A DNA stretch of 23,283 nucleotides from a candidate division TA06 bacterium DG_78. Its GTDB lineage: Bacteria > Hydrothermota > Tepidihabitantia > SM23-42. Location of the stretch: positions 6,990 to 30,272 of the forward strand of contig LJNI01000010.1 of NCBI GenBank assembly GCA_001303225.1. The letters are read 5' to 3'. The notes under the pieces were generated by a model, which searched no databases, had not been told where the DNA came from, and saw only the letters and a program-made list of their open reading frames with translations. Position numbers and translations under genes: made by a program. Of this stretch, positions 22,932 through 23,283 are shown piece by piece; the first letter of the stretch is position 1, and every line of letters starts with the position of its first letter.

Positions 22932-23283
22932 ATGTACGTCATTTCACACCGTGAAGAAGCAACGACTGAAACAGTCGGCACGAAAGCATGGCACTTGTTC
23001 TTCTTGAAGAAATACTTTAGGGTGCCGAAATTTGTTGTCATAACCACCCGGGGTTTTCGTGAATATCGCAACGACAAAAAATTATCATCTATGCTTCAAA
23101 AAAAGTTGAAAACAACACTTCAGGATTTCCTCGTAAATGGGCCTGTGGCAATCAGGTCATCGGCAAGTACTGAAGACCTGCCGGGTTTTTCTTTTGCTGG
23201 CATGTATCACACGGCACTCAACATCACCGATGTCGATGAAGGACTTAATGCAATTGTTCGTACCTGGAATTCGATAGATTCAG
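22932..23283 (+). CDS. PEP synthase / PPDK-like protein, 3'-truncated by the window edge
   Basis: The first 117 codons of a pyruvate/PEP-binding-domain protein. GTKAWHLFFLKKYFRVPKFVVITTRGFREY matches the 'GGKAxxLxxL...VPxGFVITTxAY' start of the PPDK N-terminal nucleotide-binding domain, and VAIRSSASTEDLPGFSFAGMYHT is its 'VAVRSSATAEDxxxxSFAGQxxT' signature with the ATP-contacting Arg. The catalytic histidine and PEP-binding domains lie outside the window, so it may be PEP synthase, PPDK or a rifampicin-phosphotransferase-like enzyme. The ATG is one base after the ABC-F stop, so it is translationally coupled to that gene. Confidence 0.9.
   Translation, partial: MYVISHREEATTETVGTKAWHLFFLKKYFRVPKFVVITTRGFREYRNDKKLSSMLQKKLKTTLQDFLVNGPVAIRSSASTEDLPGFSFAGMYHTALNITDVDEGLNAIVRTWNSIDS

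Overview
The window comes from an AT-rich, Gram-negative-type bacterium. Predicted outer-membrane beta-barrel proteins, a lipoprotein, a helix-hairpin-helix (HhH) barrel protein and a PorV/PorQ-like barrel with an 'NPAAL' motif point to the FCB side of the tree. An uncultured WOR-3/Stahlbacteria-like lineage is my best guess, and this is inference only. Most of the window is ordinary core genome. The accessory part is concentrated between 7.0 and 10.9 kb.

Layout: (a) 1-2233 (+): 5'-truncated obg, a HEAT-repeat gene and dprA, overlapping head to tail. (b) 2272-6944 (-): metK and ahcY (methyl cycle, ending in a hairpin terminator), then a GT39-type membrane glycosyltransferase fused to TPRs. 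(c) 7051-10865 (+): a three-gene unit behind a consensus promoter, encoding a small lipoprotein, an ARPP-1/DUF6569 protein, and a fusion of a Ser/Thr protein kinase to a UvrD-like helicase. (d) 10905-15228 (-): NfeD-type membrane protease, PorV-like barrel, HhH barrel protein and a DedA protein. (e) 15494-15580 (+): a 28-residue Lys/Arg-rich gene with consensus promoter, ribosome site and terminator. (f) 15700-17522 (+): a possible leaderless leader ORF, prepilin peptidase and miaA. (g) 17566-20966 (-): pcm, tRNA-Pro(CGG), a TIGR00725/LOG-like protein, acylphosphatase, apt and a DUF763 protein, with two repeat elements around apt. (h) 21104-23283 (+): ABC-F ATPase and the start of a PEP-synthase/PPDK-like gene.

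How the genes work together: MetK makes SAM, Pcm uses it, and AhcY clears the S-adenosylhomocysteine produced; Apt salvages adenine. DprA and prepilin peptidase are compatible with natural competence, and the HhH barrel pair could conceivably belong to an envelope DNA-handling system, but that is speculative. Six promoters readable in intergenic gaps all have a 16-bp spacer, and several place the predicted transcription start at or within three bases of the start codon, so leaderless or nearly leaderless mRNAs look common here.

The strongest candidates for something undescribed are the ARPP-1 plus kinase-helicase operon and the 28-residue polycationic gene. Next are the coupled leader ORF in front of the prepilin peptidase and the palindromic element that ends inside the apt stop codon.
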